This document shows, piece by piece, positions 8,417 to 16,725 of a stretch of 64,000 nt of DNA. The stretch is from NCBI RefSeq assembly GCF_052064335.1, contig NZ_JBQHVU010000010.1, forward strand, positions 1 to 64,000. The letters are read 5' to 3'. A program made the translations under genes and the position numbers. Position 1 is the stretch's first letter; every line of letters starts with the position of its first letter. Origin of the DNA: Weimeria sp002480925. Its GTDB lineage: Bacteria; Bacillota; Clostridia; Lachnospirales; Lachnospiraceae. The notes below the pieces were generated by a model. The model searched no databases. It was not told where the DNA came from and saw only the letters and a program-made list of their open reading frames with translations.

Positions 8417-9253
8417 ATGATAAGAAAATGGGCGACAATCACAGGAGCCGGCTCCGGTATCGGAGAGGAGGCGGCAGTAGAGCTTTTTGACATGGGCTAC
8501 AGCCTTATCCTGATAGGGCATGGAGCCGATAAGCTTATGGCTGTCAGGGATTGCCTTGCAAAGAGGAAGGCCAGACGAGAGAAAAAATGCGGTCCGTGTG
8601 ACCAGAAAATAGCACTTATAGCAAAGGATCTCTCAGATCCATCCGGCCGGGCAGAGGCCTGGAAGGATATAAAGGGAATAATTGACAAGGAAGGAGGCCT
8701 TCCGGCTATCCTGATAAACAGCGCCGGCTTCGGGGCGGTTGGAAATTTCAGAGCTATCCCCTATGATCTGCAGGAAAATATGGTAGACCTTAATGTAGAG
8801 GCAGTGATGTTTTTTACATACCGTATGGCAGACCTCATGGAGAAAAATGGAGGCGGAAGGATCCTGAATGTCGCAAGCAGCGCCGGACTATTTCCGGGAG
8901 GCCCCTATATGTCAGTCTATTATGCTACAAAGGCCTTTGTAGTAAGCTTTACTAACGGCATAAGGGAGGAACTTGAAGAATCGGGAAGTCCGGTAAAGGT
9001 ATCAGCCCTATGTCCGGGGCCTGTGAATACGCCGTTTAATAAAAGAGCCGGCGTTAGGACTCCTCTTCATGGAATAAGTGCTAAAAGATGTGTAAGGGCA
9101 GCGATAAGAGGCATGAAAAGGCAGCAGGCTATTATCCTTCCGGGCCTTTCGATAAAGCTGGCAGCAGCTGGAGCGAAGCTGCTTCCGGCAGGGATCATGC
9201 TTCCTCTTACCGCCCATCAGCAGAAAAAGAAGCTTAGGAATGGCAAACAATAG
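8417..9253 (+). CDS. short-chain dehydrogenase/reductase
   Basis: 278 residues, classical SDR Rossmann fold. TGAGSGIGEEA (residues about 9-19) is the nucleotide-binding glycine motif, NSAGFG is the NNAG equivalent, and the catalytic set is Ser in NVASSAGL plus Tyr and Lys in YYATKAF. The P-G motif CPGPVNTPF follows. Start has a GGAGG site six bases upstream. The substrate cannot be read from sequence; C-terminal residues resemble the 'SDR of the DltE/YqjQ-like' group only loosely. Overlaps or abuts the signal peptidase gene, so the two are probably co-transcribed. Confidence 0.9.
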   Translation: MIRKWATITGAGSGIGEEAAVELFDMGYSLILIGHGADKLMAVRDCLAKRKARREKKCGPCDQKIALIAKDLSDPSGRAEAWKDIKGIIDKEGGLPAILINSAGFGAVGNFRAIPYDLQENMVDLNVEAVMFFTYRMADLMEKNGGGRILNVASSAGLFPGGPYMSVYYATKAFVVSFTNGIREELEESGSPVKVSALCPGPVNTPFNKRAGVRTPLHGISAKRCVRAAIRGMKRQQAIILPGLSIKLAAAGAKLLPAGIMLPLTAHQQKKKLRNGKQ

Positions 9254-9266
9254 AAAGGAAAGAACT

Positions 9267-9938
9267 GTGGAAGAAAAGCAGAATGAAGTAAAGGACCAGG
9301 GCTTCTGGAGTGATAAGAATGCTTCAGAGAGAGCGCCTGAGAAAAAGCCCGGCATATGGTCGGAAATAGTGTCTTATCTGGTCATGGTAGCTGTAATCAT
9401 GGCAGCCATGTGGACCCTTACACATTTCGTTATAGTGAATGCGCGTATACCGTCCGGGTCGATGGAGAATACAATAATGACTGGTGACAGGCTTATCGGG
9501 ACCAGATTTACCTACTGGTTCAAGGGACCGAAGAGAGGAGATATAGTCCTCTTTCACTGGCCTGTAGATCCGAAGACCATATATATAAAGCGCTGTATAG
9601 GCCTCCCTGGTGAGACTGTCACTATAAAGGACGGCGGTGTCTACATCAATGACAGCAAGACCCCTCTGAAAGAAAAATATCTGAAGGAGGAATGGGTCGA
9701 GGCAAATGATGGCTTCGTTTTCCATGTTCCAAAGGACTCTTATCTGATGCTGGGCGATAACCGCAACAATTCTCAGGACAGCCGCTACTGGGCGGAGGTG
9801 GCCATGGAAGAGGGAGTAGCAAAAAACGCAAAGCAGGCCCAGAAGTATACCTATGTAAAGAAGAGCCAGATAATGGCAAGAGCCTGGTTCAGGTATAAGG
9901 GAGGGTTTAAGGATCTGACAAGGACGGCGGGGTATTAG
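9267..9938 (+). CDS. lepB: signal peptidase I
   Basis: 223 residues from GTG 9267, which has AAAGGAAAG about seven bases upstream; ATG 9240 is in frame but has no spaced ribosome site and would overlap the SDR by 14 bases. One N-terminal membrane helix (SYLVMVAVIMAAMWTLTHF) places the active site outside the membrane. IPSGSM carries the catalytic Ser and YIKRCIGLPGE the general-base Lys; LGDNRNNSQDSRYW is box E. It removes signal peptides from the exported proteins seen throughout this window. Length fits the short Firmicutes type. Confidence 0.94.
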   Translation: MEEKQNEVKDQGFWSDKNASERAPEKKPGIWSEIVSYLVMVAVIMAAMWTLTHFVIVNARIPSGSMENTIMTGDRLIGTRFTYWFKGPKRGDIVLFHWPVDPKTIYIKRCIGLPGETVTIKDGGVYINDSKTPLKEKYLKEEWVEANDGFVFHVPKDSYLMLGDNRNNSQDSRYWAEVAMEEGVAKNAKQAQKYTYVKKSQIMARAWFRYKGGFKDLTRTAGY

Positions 9939-9964
9939 GTGAGAGGTCAAACCTCACACCACCC

Positions 9965-9993
9965 TTGACAACCCCTCTTTTTTGCACTACAAT
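9965..9993 (+). promoter_or_regulatory. promoter of the marR-ABC operon
   Basis: TTGACA, 17-base spacer, TACAAT: one of the strongest promoters in the window. A short hairpin (GGTGAGAGG/CCTCACACC, 9938-9960) without a T run lies just upstream. Confidence 0.85.
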
Positions 9994-9995
9994 AC

Positions 9996-10007
9996 TTCGA
10001 AACCGAA
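9996..10007 (+). promoter_or_regulatory. candidate MarR operator
   Basis: TTCG-AAAC-CGAA is a short inverted repeat located at the expected transcription start of the operon, with a second TTCG at 10011. The position is right for autorepression by the MarR protein encoded directly downstream. Sequence-based inference only. Confidence 0.4.
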
Positions 10008-10047
10008 CTATTCGTTATAGAACTAATCGCGAAAGGAGGTATTTACC

Positions 10048-10536
10048 TTGCATGACACTATGCTTGATGAGGATTCACATATCATCGGCTTTCAGACCAG
10101 GGTCCTGATGAAGAATATGAGAAAGGCCTTCGAGGATATCCAGTATGAGACTTTTCCTGACCAGACTGCTGTTTCGCATGGATGGGTCGTAGGCTATCTC
10201 TATCGGCACAGGGACGAGGAGATATACCAGAAGGATCTGGAGAAGGTCTGTCATATGGCGCCGTCATCGATCACGGCCATGGTAAAGAGTCTTGAGAAAT
10301 CAGGACTTATAAGGCGAGAGGCGGTCGCGGAGGACGCCAGGCTAAAAAGGATCGTGATCACAGAGGCCGGGGAGAGATTCCATGACAGGACGATAGAGAA
10401 TTTCAACCGGCTGGAGGCTATAGCGGGGGAGGGGATATCAGAGAAGGAAATGGATAGGTTTTTTGATATTTTAATCCGGATAAACAGGAATCTGAAGAAT
10501 TTCCGGAAGGAGGCAGAAGGTGCGAAATATAGTTAA
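10048..10536 (+). CDS. MarR-family transcriptional regulator
   Basis: 162 residues from TTG 10048, seven bases after a perfect AAAGGAGGT; ATG 10060 is the alternative. Winged helix-turn-helix: YQKDLEKVCHMAPSSITAMVKSLEKSGLIRR is the HTH with recognition helix and the EDARLKRIVITEAG segment is the wing. Flanking helices at both ends make the dimer interface. It overlaps the first exporter gene by 17 bases, the standard layout for a drug- or metabolite-sensing repressor that controls a multidrug-type ABC exporter. The ligand is unknown. Confidence 0.92.
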   Translation: MHDTMLDEDSHIIGFQTRVLMKNMRKAFEDIQYETFPDQTAVSHGWVVGYLYRHRDEEIYQKDLEKVCHMAPSSITAMVKSLEKSGLIRREAVAEDARLKRIVITEAGERFHDRTIENFNRLEAIAGEGISEKEMDRFFDILIRINRNLKNFRKEAEGAKYS

Positions 10537-12262
10537 AAATATCAAGGGATTCTGGGCTGTCTCAATAGCGACTCCCATTGCTATGCTTGCCGAGGTGGCG
10601 ATGGAGATGATACTTCCGTCGCTTATGGCCGGGATCATAGACGACGGAGTGAATAAAGGCAATATGCATGTGATCCTGGTCTTTGGAGGATATATGCTGC
10701 TTGTGGCCCTTATAGGGCTTGTAGCCGGAATAGCAGGGGGAGTATTCGGGGCAAAGGCCTCGGCTGGTCTGGCAAAGAACCTGCGCGGCAGCATGTTCAG
10801 GAGGATCCAGGAATATTCATTTGAGAATATAGACAGATTCGAGACATCTTCCCTTATCACAAGACTTACAACAGATGTGACGAATGTGCAGAATTCATAT
10901 ATGATGCTTCTTCGTATGGGAATGAGAGCCCCGGCCTCGCTTGTGGTTGCGCTTGTCATGTCCTTTGCGGTAAGTCCAAAGATGGCCATGATCTATGTCT
11001 ATGCACTGATATTCCTTACCATAGTGCTCATTATCATGCTTCCTGTCGTAAGCAGGATGTTTAGCAGGGTATTTAAAAAATACGATGCGATGAACGAGAG
11101 CGTCCAGGAAAATGTAAACGCGATCAGGGTGGTAAAGGCATATGTAAGAGAGGACCATGCGATAAAGAAGTTCAGGGACAAGAGCCAGGATATCTATAAG
11201 AATTTCCTCAAGGTGGAGAAGCTCATGACCCTTATAATGCCGGTCATGATGGCAACTGTTTATTTCAGTATCCTTATGCTTTCATGGAGAGGCGCTAAGC
11301 TGATAGTCGGAGGTTCCCTTCAGACAGGACAGCTGGTCCAGCTGCTGACATACTGCATGAGCATACTTATGAGCCTTATGATGTTTGCGATGGTTGCGGT
11401 CATGATCCTTATGAGTATGGCATCGGTACAGCGTATAAGCGAGGTACTGGATGAGAAGCCAGCAGTTTCCAATCCTGAGGATCCGGTAATGGAGATAAAG
11501 GATGGAAGCATTGACTTTGACCATGTGAATTTCTCTTATCTGAAAAATGATAATTACGTACTGTCAGATATTGATCTTCATATAAAAAGCGGTGAGACGA
11601 TAGGAGTGATCGGAGGTACAGGAAGCTCCAAATCTACTCTTGTAAGCCTGATCTCAAGGCTCTATGATGTGTCTGGCGGCGACGTGAAGGTTGGTGGAGT
11701 GGATGTGAGAAGGTATGATCTGAAGAAGCTTCGTGACGAGGTATCGGTCGTACTGCAGCAGAATCTGCTCTTTACAGGAAGCATATATGAAAACCTGCGC
11801 TGGGGTGATCCGGATGCAAGTGACGAGGAAGTAAAGAGGGCTGCTAAGCTGGCCTGTGCCGACGAATTCATAGAGAAATTCCCTGACGGATATGATACCA
11901 GAATCACTCAGGGAGGGACGAATGTGTCTGGCGGACAGAGACAGAGGCTTTGTATAGCAAGAGCCCTTCTGAAGAAGCCTAAGATCCTTATACTCGATGA
12001 TTCGACAAGTGCTGTGGATACAGCGACCGATTCAAAGATCAGACGGGCATTCCGCGAGGAGATACCGGGAACTACAAAGATCATAATAGCTCAGAGGATA
12101 AGCTCAGTATCTGATGCCGACAGGATAGTTGTCATGAATGAGGGCCATATAGACGGAGTAGGGACTCACCAGGAGCTGCTGGAAGGAAACGCGATCTATC
12201 GCGATGTATATGAATCCCAGTCAGCAGGTTCGGGAGATTTCGATGAAAAGGAGGAAGACTGA
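10520..12262 (+). CDS. heterodimeric ABC exporter, subunit with degenerate ATP site
   Basis: 580 residues from GTG 10520 behind AAGGAGG. Six-helix transmembrane domain (about residues 1-310) fused to a nucleotide-binding domain. Walker A is GGTGSSKST, signature NVSGGQRQR, Walker B LILDDSTSAVD and the switch region IIIAQRIS. The catalytic Glu after Walker B is Asp and the switch His is Gln. These same two substitutions mark the degenerate half of heterodimeric type IV exporters such as TM287/288 and BmrCD. It therefore should work only with the next gene product, exporting drugs, lipids or peptides. Regulated with the preceding MarR gene. Confidence 0.93.
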   Translation: MRNIVKNIKGFWAVSIATPIAMLAEVAMEMILPSLMAGIIDDGVNKGNMHVILVFGGYMLLVALIGLVAGIAGGVFGAKASAGLAKNLRGSMFRRIQEYSFENIDRFETSSLITRLTTDVTNVQNSYMMLLRMGMRAPASLVVALVMSFAVSPKMAMIYVYALIFLTIVLIIMLPVVSRMFSRVFKKYDAMNESVQENVNAIRVVKAYVREDHAIKKFRDKSQDIYKNFLKVEKLMTLIMPVMMATVYFSILMLSWRGAKLIVGGSLQTGQLVQLLTYCMSILMSLMMFAMVAVMILMSMASVQRISEVLDEKPAVSNPEDPVMEIKDGSIDFDHVNFSYLKNDNYVLSDIDLHIKSGETIGVIGGTGSSKSTLVSLISRLYDVSGGDVKVGGVDVRRYDLKKLRDEVSVVLQQNLLFTGSIYENLRWGDPDASDEEVKRAAKLACADEFIEKFPDGYDTRITQGGTNVSGGQRQRLCIARALLKKPKILILDDSTSAVDTATDSKIRRAFREEIPGTTKIIIAQRISSVSDADRIVVMNEGHIDGVGTHQELLEGNAIYRDVYESQSAGSGDFDEKEED

Positions 12263-14172
12263 TGCCAGGACCACGAAATGCCGGCCGCGGAGTAAAACGG
12301 TCGGCCGAGGAAAAGAAAAGAGCAAAAGAAGCCTTAGGACGTCTTTATAAGGATATATTCAGCAGATATCCGATCCATCTGATACTGGTGGTGGTATTTA
12401 TAGTACTAAGCGTTCTGGCCAATGTCCGCGGAACACTTTTTACCCAGACTCTTATAGACAGCTATATAGTACCTATGGTAAAGGACAAAAGCCATGATTT
12501 TGCCCCGCTGCTTCAGGCCATAAGAGGAGTAGCGGCCTTCTATATAATAGGTATCATATGTACCTATATGTACAATCTGCTGATGGTCTATGTCAATCAG
12601 GGAATGCTGCGTACCCTGAGGGACCAGATGTTTTCGCATATGGAGAGCCTGCCGATCAGGTACTTTGATACCCATGCCCACGGCGATATCATGAGCTGCT
12701 ATTCAAACGATATCGATACCTTAAGGCAGATGATAAGCCAGGCCGTACCCCAGATCATAAATGCAACGATCACTATTACGGCGGTCCTGATTTCCATGAT
12801 CTATCTGTCTCCGCTGCTTACTGTGCTTACTCTTGCGATGACGGCTCTTATGATCTTCGTCACAGGAAAGGCAGCCTCGATCTCAGGACGCTTCTACACA
12901 AAGCAGCAGTCCGATATAGGTAAACTGAACGGAAACATAGAGGAGATAATGAACGGGGAGAAGGTAGTCAAGGTCTTCAACCATGAGAAACAGGCAATAG
13001 AGGACTTTGACAGACTGAACGAATCCCTCTATACAAGCTCATCCAAGGCCAACAGCTACGCCAATATCCTGGGACCGATAAACAATCAGCTGGGAAATGT
13101 CAGCTATGTGCTTATAGCTGTAGCAGGAGGAGCGATGGCGGTTTCAGGCTTCGGATCTCTTACGCTTGGTAAGCTTGCAAGCTTCCTTACATTCAACAAG
13201 AGCTTCAATATGCCTATTTCCCAGGTCAGCCAGCAGCTGAACTTCATTGTAATGGCAGCAGCAGGCGCTCAGAGGATCTACGCTCTCTTAGATGAGGAGC
13301 CTGAGCAGGATAATGGCTATGTGACTCTCGTAAATGCCAGAGAAGAAAATGGCAGACTAACAGAGACAAAGGAGCGAACCGGAGAATGGGCCTGGAAGCA
13401 CGAGCATCAGGCTGATCACAGCATAGACTACAAGAAGCTCGAGGGCGATGTGGTGATGGAGGATGTAAACTTCGGCTATACGCCGGAAAAGCAGGTTCTC
13501 TATGATATAAAGCTCTATGCCAGACCGGGTCAGAAGGTGGCCTTTGTCGGTGCTACCGGAGCGGGGAAGACGACCATCACAAATCTGATAAACCGCTTCT
13601 ACGATGTAGAGGATGGCAAGATCCGCTTTGACGGTATCAATATCAATAAGATAAAAAAGCCAGACCTTAGAAGGTCTCTTGGAATAGTCCTCCAGGATAC
13701 CCATCTCTTTACCGGAACCGTGGCAGAGAATATCAGATACGGAAAGCTTGACGCTAGTGATGAGGAGGTCATAGCAGCCGCAAAGCTTGCCAATGCCGAC
13801 GGATTCATCAGGCACTTAAAGAACGGCTACGATACGGTCCTGAAGGGCGACGGAGCAAATCTGTCTGCCGGACAGAGACAGCTTCTGGCCATAGCCCGGG
13901 CAGCAATAGCTGATCCGCCAGCCCTGATCCTTGATGAGGCGACATCATCCATAGATACCCGTACCGAGCGCATAGTCCAGGAGGGCATGGACCGTCTTAT
14001 GGCAGGCCGGACCACCTTTGTCATAGCCCACAGGCTGTCTACGATCAGAAACTCGGATGTGATCATGGTGCTCGATCAGGGACACATAATCGAGAGAGGA
14101 AACCACGACGAACTGATGGCGAAGAAGGGGAAGTACTATCAGCTGTATACTGGCAGGATTGTGAATGCTTAG
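12262..14172 (+). CDS. heterodimeric ABC exporter, catalytic-site subunit
   Basis: 636 residues; its ATG overlaps the previous stop as TGATG, so translation is coupled. N-terminal basic region, six-helix exporter domain (about 30-335), then NBD with Walker A GATGAGKTT, signature NLSAGQRQ, Walker B LILDEATSSID and switch FVIAHRLS. Catalytic Glu and His are intact here. A charged segment of about 45 residues (around 350-395, NAREENGRLTETKERTGEW...) links the two domains and is longer than usual. Forms the active heterodimer with the preceding subunit. Substrate unknown; MarR control suggests a toxic small molecule. Confidence 0.93.
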   Translation: MPGPRNAGRGVKRSAEEKKRAKEALGRLYKDIFSRYPIHLILVVVFIVLSVLANVRGTLFTQTLIDSYIVPMVKDKSHDFAPLLQAIRGVAAFYIIGIICTYMYNLLMVYVNQGMLRTLRDQMFSHMESLPIRYFDTHAHGDIMSCYSNDIDTLRQMISQAVPQIINATITITAVLISMIYLSPLLTVLTLAMTALMIFVTGKAASISGRFYTKQQSDIGKLNGNIEEIMNGEKVVKVFNHEKQAIEDFDRLNESLYTSSSKANSYANILGPINNQLGNVSYVLIAVAGGAMAVSGFGSLTLGKLASFLTFNKSFNMPISQVSQQLNFIVMAAAGAQRIYALLDEEPEQDNGYVTLVNAREENGRLTETKERTGEWAWKHEHQADHSIDYKKLEGDVVMEDVNFGYTPEKQVLYDIKLYARPGQKVAFVGATGAGKTTITNLINRFYDVEDGKIRFDGININKIKKPDLRRSLGIVLQDTHLFTGTVAENIRYGKLDASDEEVIAAAKLANADGFIRHLKNGYDTVLKGDGANLSAGQRQLLAIARAAIADPPALILDEATSSIDTRTERIVQEGMDRLMAGRTTFVIAHRLSTIRNSDVIMVLDQGHIIERGNHDELMAKKGKYYQLYTGRIVNA

Positions 14173-14189
14173 GAGCTGACATAAAACCA

Positions 14190-14218
14190 TTGTATATTTA
14201 TACACCATCCCTTATAAT
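14190..14218 (+). promoter_or_regulatory. promoter nested in a terminator arm
   Basis: TTGTAT, 17-base spacer, TATAAT. The -10 is part of the left arm of the terminator hairpin that ends the exporter operon, so transcripts started here lack that arm and should pass the terminator. Confidence 0.5.
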
Positions 14219-14282
14219 ATTATCTGTTTCCTGGCGCAGCCATTCCTGCTGCCGCCGGCAGAACAGTATTATAAGGGTTTTT
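14209..14282 (+). terminator. long-stem terminator of the exporter operon
   Basis: CCCTTATAATATT pairs with AGTATTATAAGGG (one G-T), enclosing about 44 bases with an internal GC-rich region, followed by five T. Ends immediately before the DUF2752 gene. Confidence 0.7.
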
Positions 14283-14287
14283 AATTA

Positions 14288-14716
14288 GTGAGAAATACAG
14301 ATGCGGATAATGGGGAATTAAAAAGCGGCCTGTCTCTGGTCATCTCTATCATTCTGATCTACTCTGTATTTACCGTGACGGGGATAGGGTGTCCGATAAA
14401 GTTTCTCACGGGGGTATCCTGTGCCGGCTGTGGCATGACACGCGCTACGGTCGCACTCCTGGAGGGGCGTTATCGTGCAGCATTCCATTACCATCCACTT
14501 GTTTTATTGCCTTATATAGCTCTGATATTGTATCTTTTCAGGAAGAGATTCTCAGAGCGGATCAGAAGGGCGATGCTTATCGCGATCGTAGTGCTCTTTC
14601 TGGCTGTTTATCTATACCGGCTATTGTATGCAGATCAGGATATAGTGGTATTTGAGCCGGAAAAGGGGGCGGTATTCCGCATCCTGAGTTACTTTTTTAC
14701 TCTTTTTACAAAATGA
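14288..14716 (+). CDS. DUF2752 membrane protein
   Basis: 142 residues from GTG 14288. The motif GIGCPIKFLTGVSCAGCGMTRA followed by FHYHPL is diagnostic of DUF2752 (PF10825): paired cysteines CxxCGMTR next to membrane helices. Three to four hydrophobic segments are visible. The ribosome site is weak. The function of the family is not known; it is often found beside zinc-ribbon membrane proteins, as here. The stop is 18 bases before the next start, so the two genes are co-transcribed. Confidence 0.85.
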   Translation: MRNTDADNGELKSGLSLVISIILIYSVFTVTGIGCPIKFLTGVSCAGCGMTRATVALLEGRYRAAFHYHPLVLLPYIALILYLFRKRFSERIRRAMLIAIVVLFLAVYLYRLLYADQDIVVFEPEKGAVFRILSYFFTLFTK

Positions 14717-14734
14717 TTCAGAGAGGAGAAACAA

Positions 14735-16009
14735 ATGTTTTGTACGAATTGCGGACAAGAAAACAGGGATGATGCACGATTCTGTGTGAAATGCGGCCAG
14801 CCACTGAATGAACCGGACCAGAGCGATGCATCAGGAGGGGCATACGGATGGCAGAATGATCAGGCTCAGTTCAACGGTCAGAACCAGTATAATGACCAGA
14901 GCCAGTTCAACGGTCAGAACCAGTACAATAATCAGGGCCAGTTCAACGGACAGGGCCAGTATAATGGACCTGGCATGGCTCCTGGAAATGGCATTAATGT
15001 CAATATGCTGCAGATATTTTCGGTCATAATGTCTGCTGTATGTGCATGGTACTTTATCAAATATGCATTCCCGGCGATCGGCGATATCCTGAAAGCTGTT
15101 TTCGGGCTGATAGGAGATCTCGACAGCATTTCAGAACTGCCGGGGACAATCGGCATGAGCGGTCTTAGCCTGTTACAGGCCGCTTCATTTGCCCTGATGG
15201 CAGCTATATTCTTTGTGATCTTCAGAAGATGGAAGCCGGAGCGGACTCCTGAATATTCACTGACTGTTCTAACGGCCGGCATTATAGTATTCCTTGTGGC
15301 CCTAATCCGTTTCCTTATAAACTTCCGCATATACATATGGGATATGTCCGAGGCTGCATGGTTTTTCTGGATCATAGCAATCGATGCTGTATGCGTAGTC
15401 GGCTTTTTCGTTTTCACGATCCTGATCGGGGTTCCTGTAGCTCTGGTAAGACAGGGCGATAGCTTCGGCAATGCAGAAAAGAGCTCATTCAAGTATGTCG
15501 CAGGTGAGTTCACAGATGAACTGAAGACCTTTCAGGATGCCCAGGCTGCAAAGAAGGAAGCAGCTAATGCCCAGCAGCCATACGGCAATCAGGGTCAGCA
15601 GAATATAAGACGCGTCAAGAGTCATTACAGTTTTGCGGCCTTCTTTTTCCTGGGCTTTCTGACCTGTGGTATCTATCAGCTCTATATAATCCACTGCATC
15701 AGCCGCGATATCAATATAACAGGCGCCGGAGACGGCAAAAACACCCATGGCCTTCTGGTGCTGATCCTTTTGTCCATGATCACATGCGGTATCTATCCTT
15801 ACATTTACTGGTTCAAACTTGGAAACAGGCTCCAGTCCACAGGAAACAGATACGGAGTCTACATTCAGGAAAACGGTACTACATATCTGCTGTGGATACT
15901 GTTCGGAGTCCTGCTCTGTGGTTTAGGACCATATATAGGCTTCTATCAGATACTTAAGAATATGAATATCGTAAATCAGGCATATATGAATGCGTGTATG
16001 AGGCCGTAA
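14735..16009 (+). CDS. zinc-ribbon protein with Gln/Asn repeats and DUF4234 domain
   Basis: 424 residues. MFCTNCGQENRDDARFCVKCGQPL is a zinc-ribbon (two CxxC knuckles). Residues about 43-80 are three 12-residue repeats of the QFNGQNQYN(D/N)Q type, encoded by 36-bp tandem repeats. Several membrane helices follow (about 90-240). The C-terminal part (IRRVKSHYSFAAFFFLGFLTCGIYQ... to ...GFYQILKNMN) is DUF4234, a four-helix membrane module ending in paired CGIY/CGLGPY motifs. Good GAGAGGAG ribosome site. Probably a membrane protein with cytoplasmic ribbon and a disordered prion-like linker. The last codons and the stop coincide with the start of an intergenic repeat element. Confidence 0.85.
   Translation: MFCTNCGQENRDDARFCVKCGQPLNEPDQSDASGGAYGWQNDQAQFNGQNQYNDQSQFNGQNQYNNQGQFNGQGQYNGPGMAPGNGINVNMLQIFSVIMSAVCAWYFIKYAFPAIGDILKAVFGLIGDLDSISELPGTIGMSGLSLLQAASFALMAAIFFVIFRRWKPERTPEYSLTVLTAGIIVFLVALIRFLINFRIYIWDMSEAAWFFWIIAIDAVCVVGFFVFTILIGVPVALVRQGDSFGNAEKSSFKYVAGEFTDELKTFQDAQAAKKEAANAQQPYGNQGQQNIRRVKSHYSFAAFFFLGFLTCGIYQLYIIHCISRDINITGAGDGKNTHGLLVLILLSMITCGIYPYIYWFKLGNRLQSTGNRYGVYIQENGTTYLLWILFGVLLCGLGPYIGFYQILKNMNIVNQAYMNACMRP
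14866..14975 (+). repeat. 36-bp in-gene tandem repeat (about three units)
   Basis: CAGTTCAACGGTCAGAACCA-type units repeat with period 36 bases inside the DUF4234 gene and encode the Gln/Asn-rich linker. Confidence 0.75.
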
Positions 16010-16536
16010 GTTTCGAGATGAGTTAGAGGTGTGAGGTGCGAGGTGTGAGGTGCGAGGTGTGGGGTGCGAGGTGTGAGGTGCGAGGCCGAAAGCTTCGAGA
16101 TGAGAGCAAGCCATAGTTAGAGGTGTGAGGTGTGAGGTGTGAGGTGCGAGGTGTGAGGTGCGAGGTGTGAGGTGCGAGGTGTGGGGTGCGAGGTGTGAGG
16201 TGCGAGGCCGACAGCCCGTAGGTAAGAGCGAGTCGAAGACGAAGTTCGAGCTTAACGAAGACAGCTTCCTTGTTAATGAGGCCGAAAGCATAGAGATGAA
16301 GACGAGCGATAGCGAAGTCTGAATCCTATGCGAGGTCGTTCTTTGAGATTAATGAGAGCAAGCCGAAGGCGCAGCTCGAATTTAGCGAAAAGAACTTCCT
16401 TAGCTGATAAGCGAAGGTCGAACCTAGCGAAGAGAACTTCATTAGCTATGAAAGCAAGCCGTAGGCGAAGCTTGAGCTTAGCGAGCAGAACTTCATTACT
16501 ATCAAGAGCGAGCCATAGGCGAAGCTCAATACTCAA
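16001..16536 (+). repeat. modular intergenic repeat element, copy 1
   Basis: Two arrays of the 7-bp unit GAGGTGY: 8 units at 16026-16081 and 12 units at 16120-16203, most alternating T and C at the last position, with one GGGGTGC variant in each. The arrays are separated and followed by the sequence GAGGCCGAAAGCTTCGAGAT. From 16204 to 16536 come imperfect units of the type GAGCAAGCCGAAGGCGAAGC + TCGARYTTAGCGAARAGAAC + TTCCTT. Segments recur at 38.5, 48.5 and 63.8 kb. It fills most of the 716-base gap before the giant gene. Open frames within it (PRTSHLAPHTSHL-type peptides) show no start signals. Confidence 0.9.
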
Positions 16537-16646
16537 CCAAACCATTTCTACCATATCTCACCCCTCCCGGATTTCCACAAATAAAATACATCCACTGCTA
16601 AAGTAATCCTAAATTCTGCCGACATAATAATTAGATATAGGCTTAG

Positions 16647-16663
16647 TGCGCCCTGAAGTGGCG
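16647..16663 (+). other. small hairpin in the leader of the giant surface gene
   Basis: GCGCC-CTGAAGT-GGCGC forms a perfect 5-bp stem about 65 bases before the start codon. A second weak stem (CTGAC/GTCAG) follows at about 16671-16690. No known riboswitch matches. May be a leader structure; function not known. Confidence 0.3.
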
Positions 16664-16725
16664 CCCGATCTGACTTATGATCGATGTCAGTATATATGAC
16701 CACAGAATGAAAGTGGAGGTAATAC

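Noticed and set aside
16026..16203. Possible CRISPR array
   Set aside because: The 7-bp units are contiguous, with no unique spacers of 25-40 bases and no cas genes nearby; it is a minisatellite-like array.
16273..16606. Open frames on both strands through the repeat elements (also at 48553-48843 and 63708-63974)
   Set aside because: No ribosome sites; peptides are low-complexity translations of the repeat and change with each copy.
16600..16725. Riboswitch in the leader of the giant gene
   Set aside because: Only small hairpins are present; no c-di-GMP, SAM or other known class motif was recognised.
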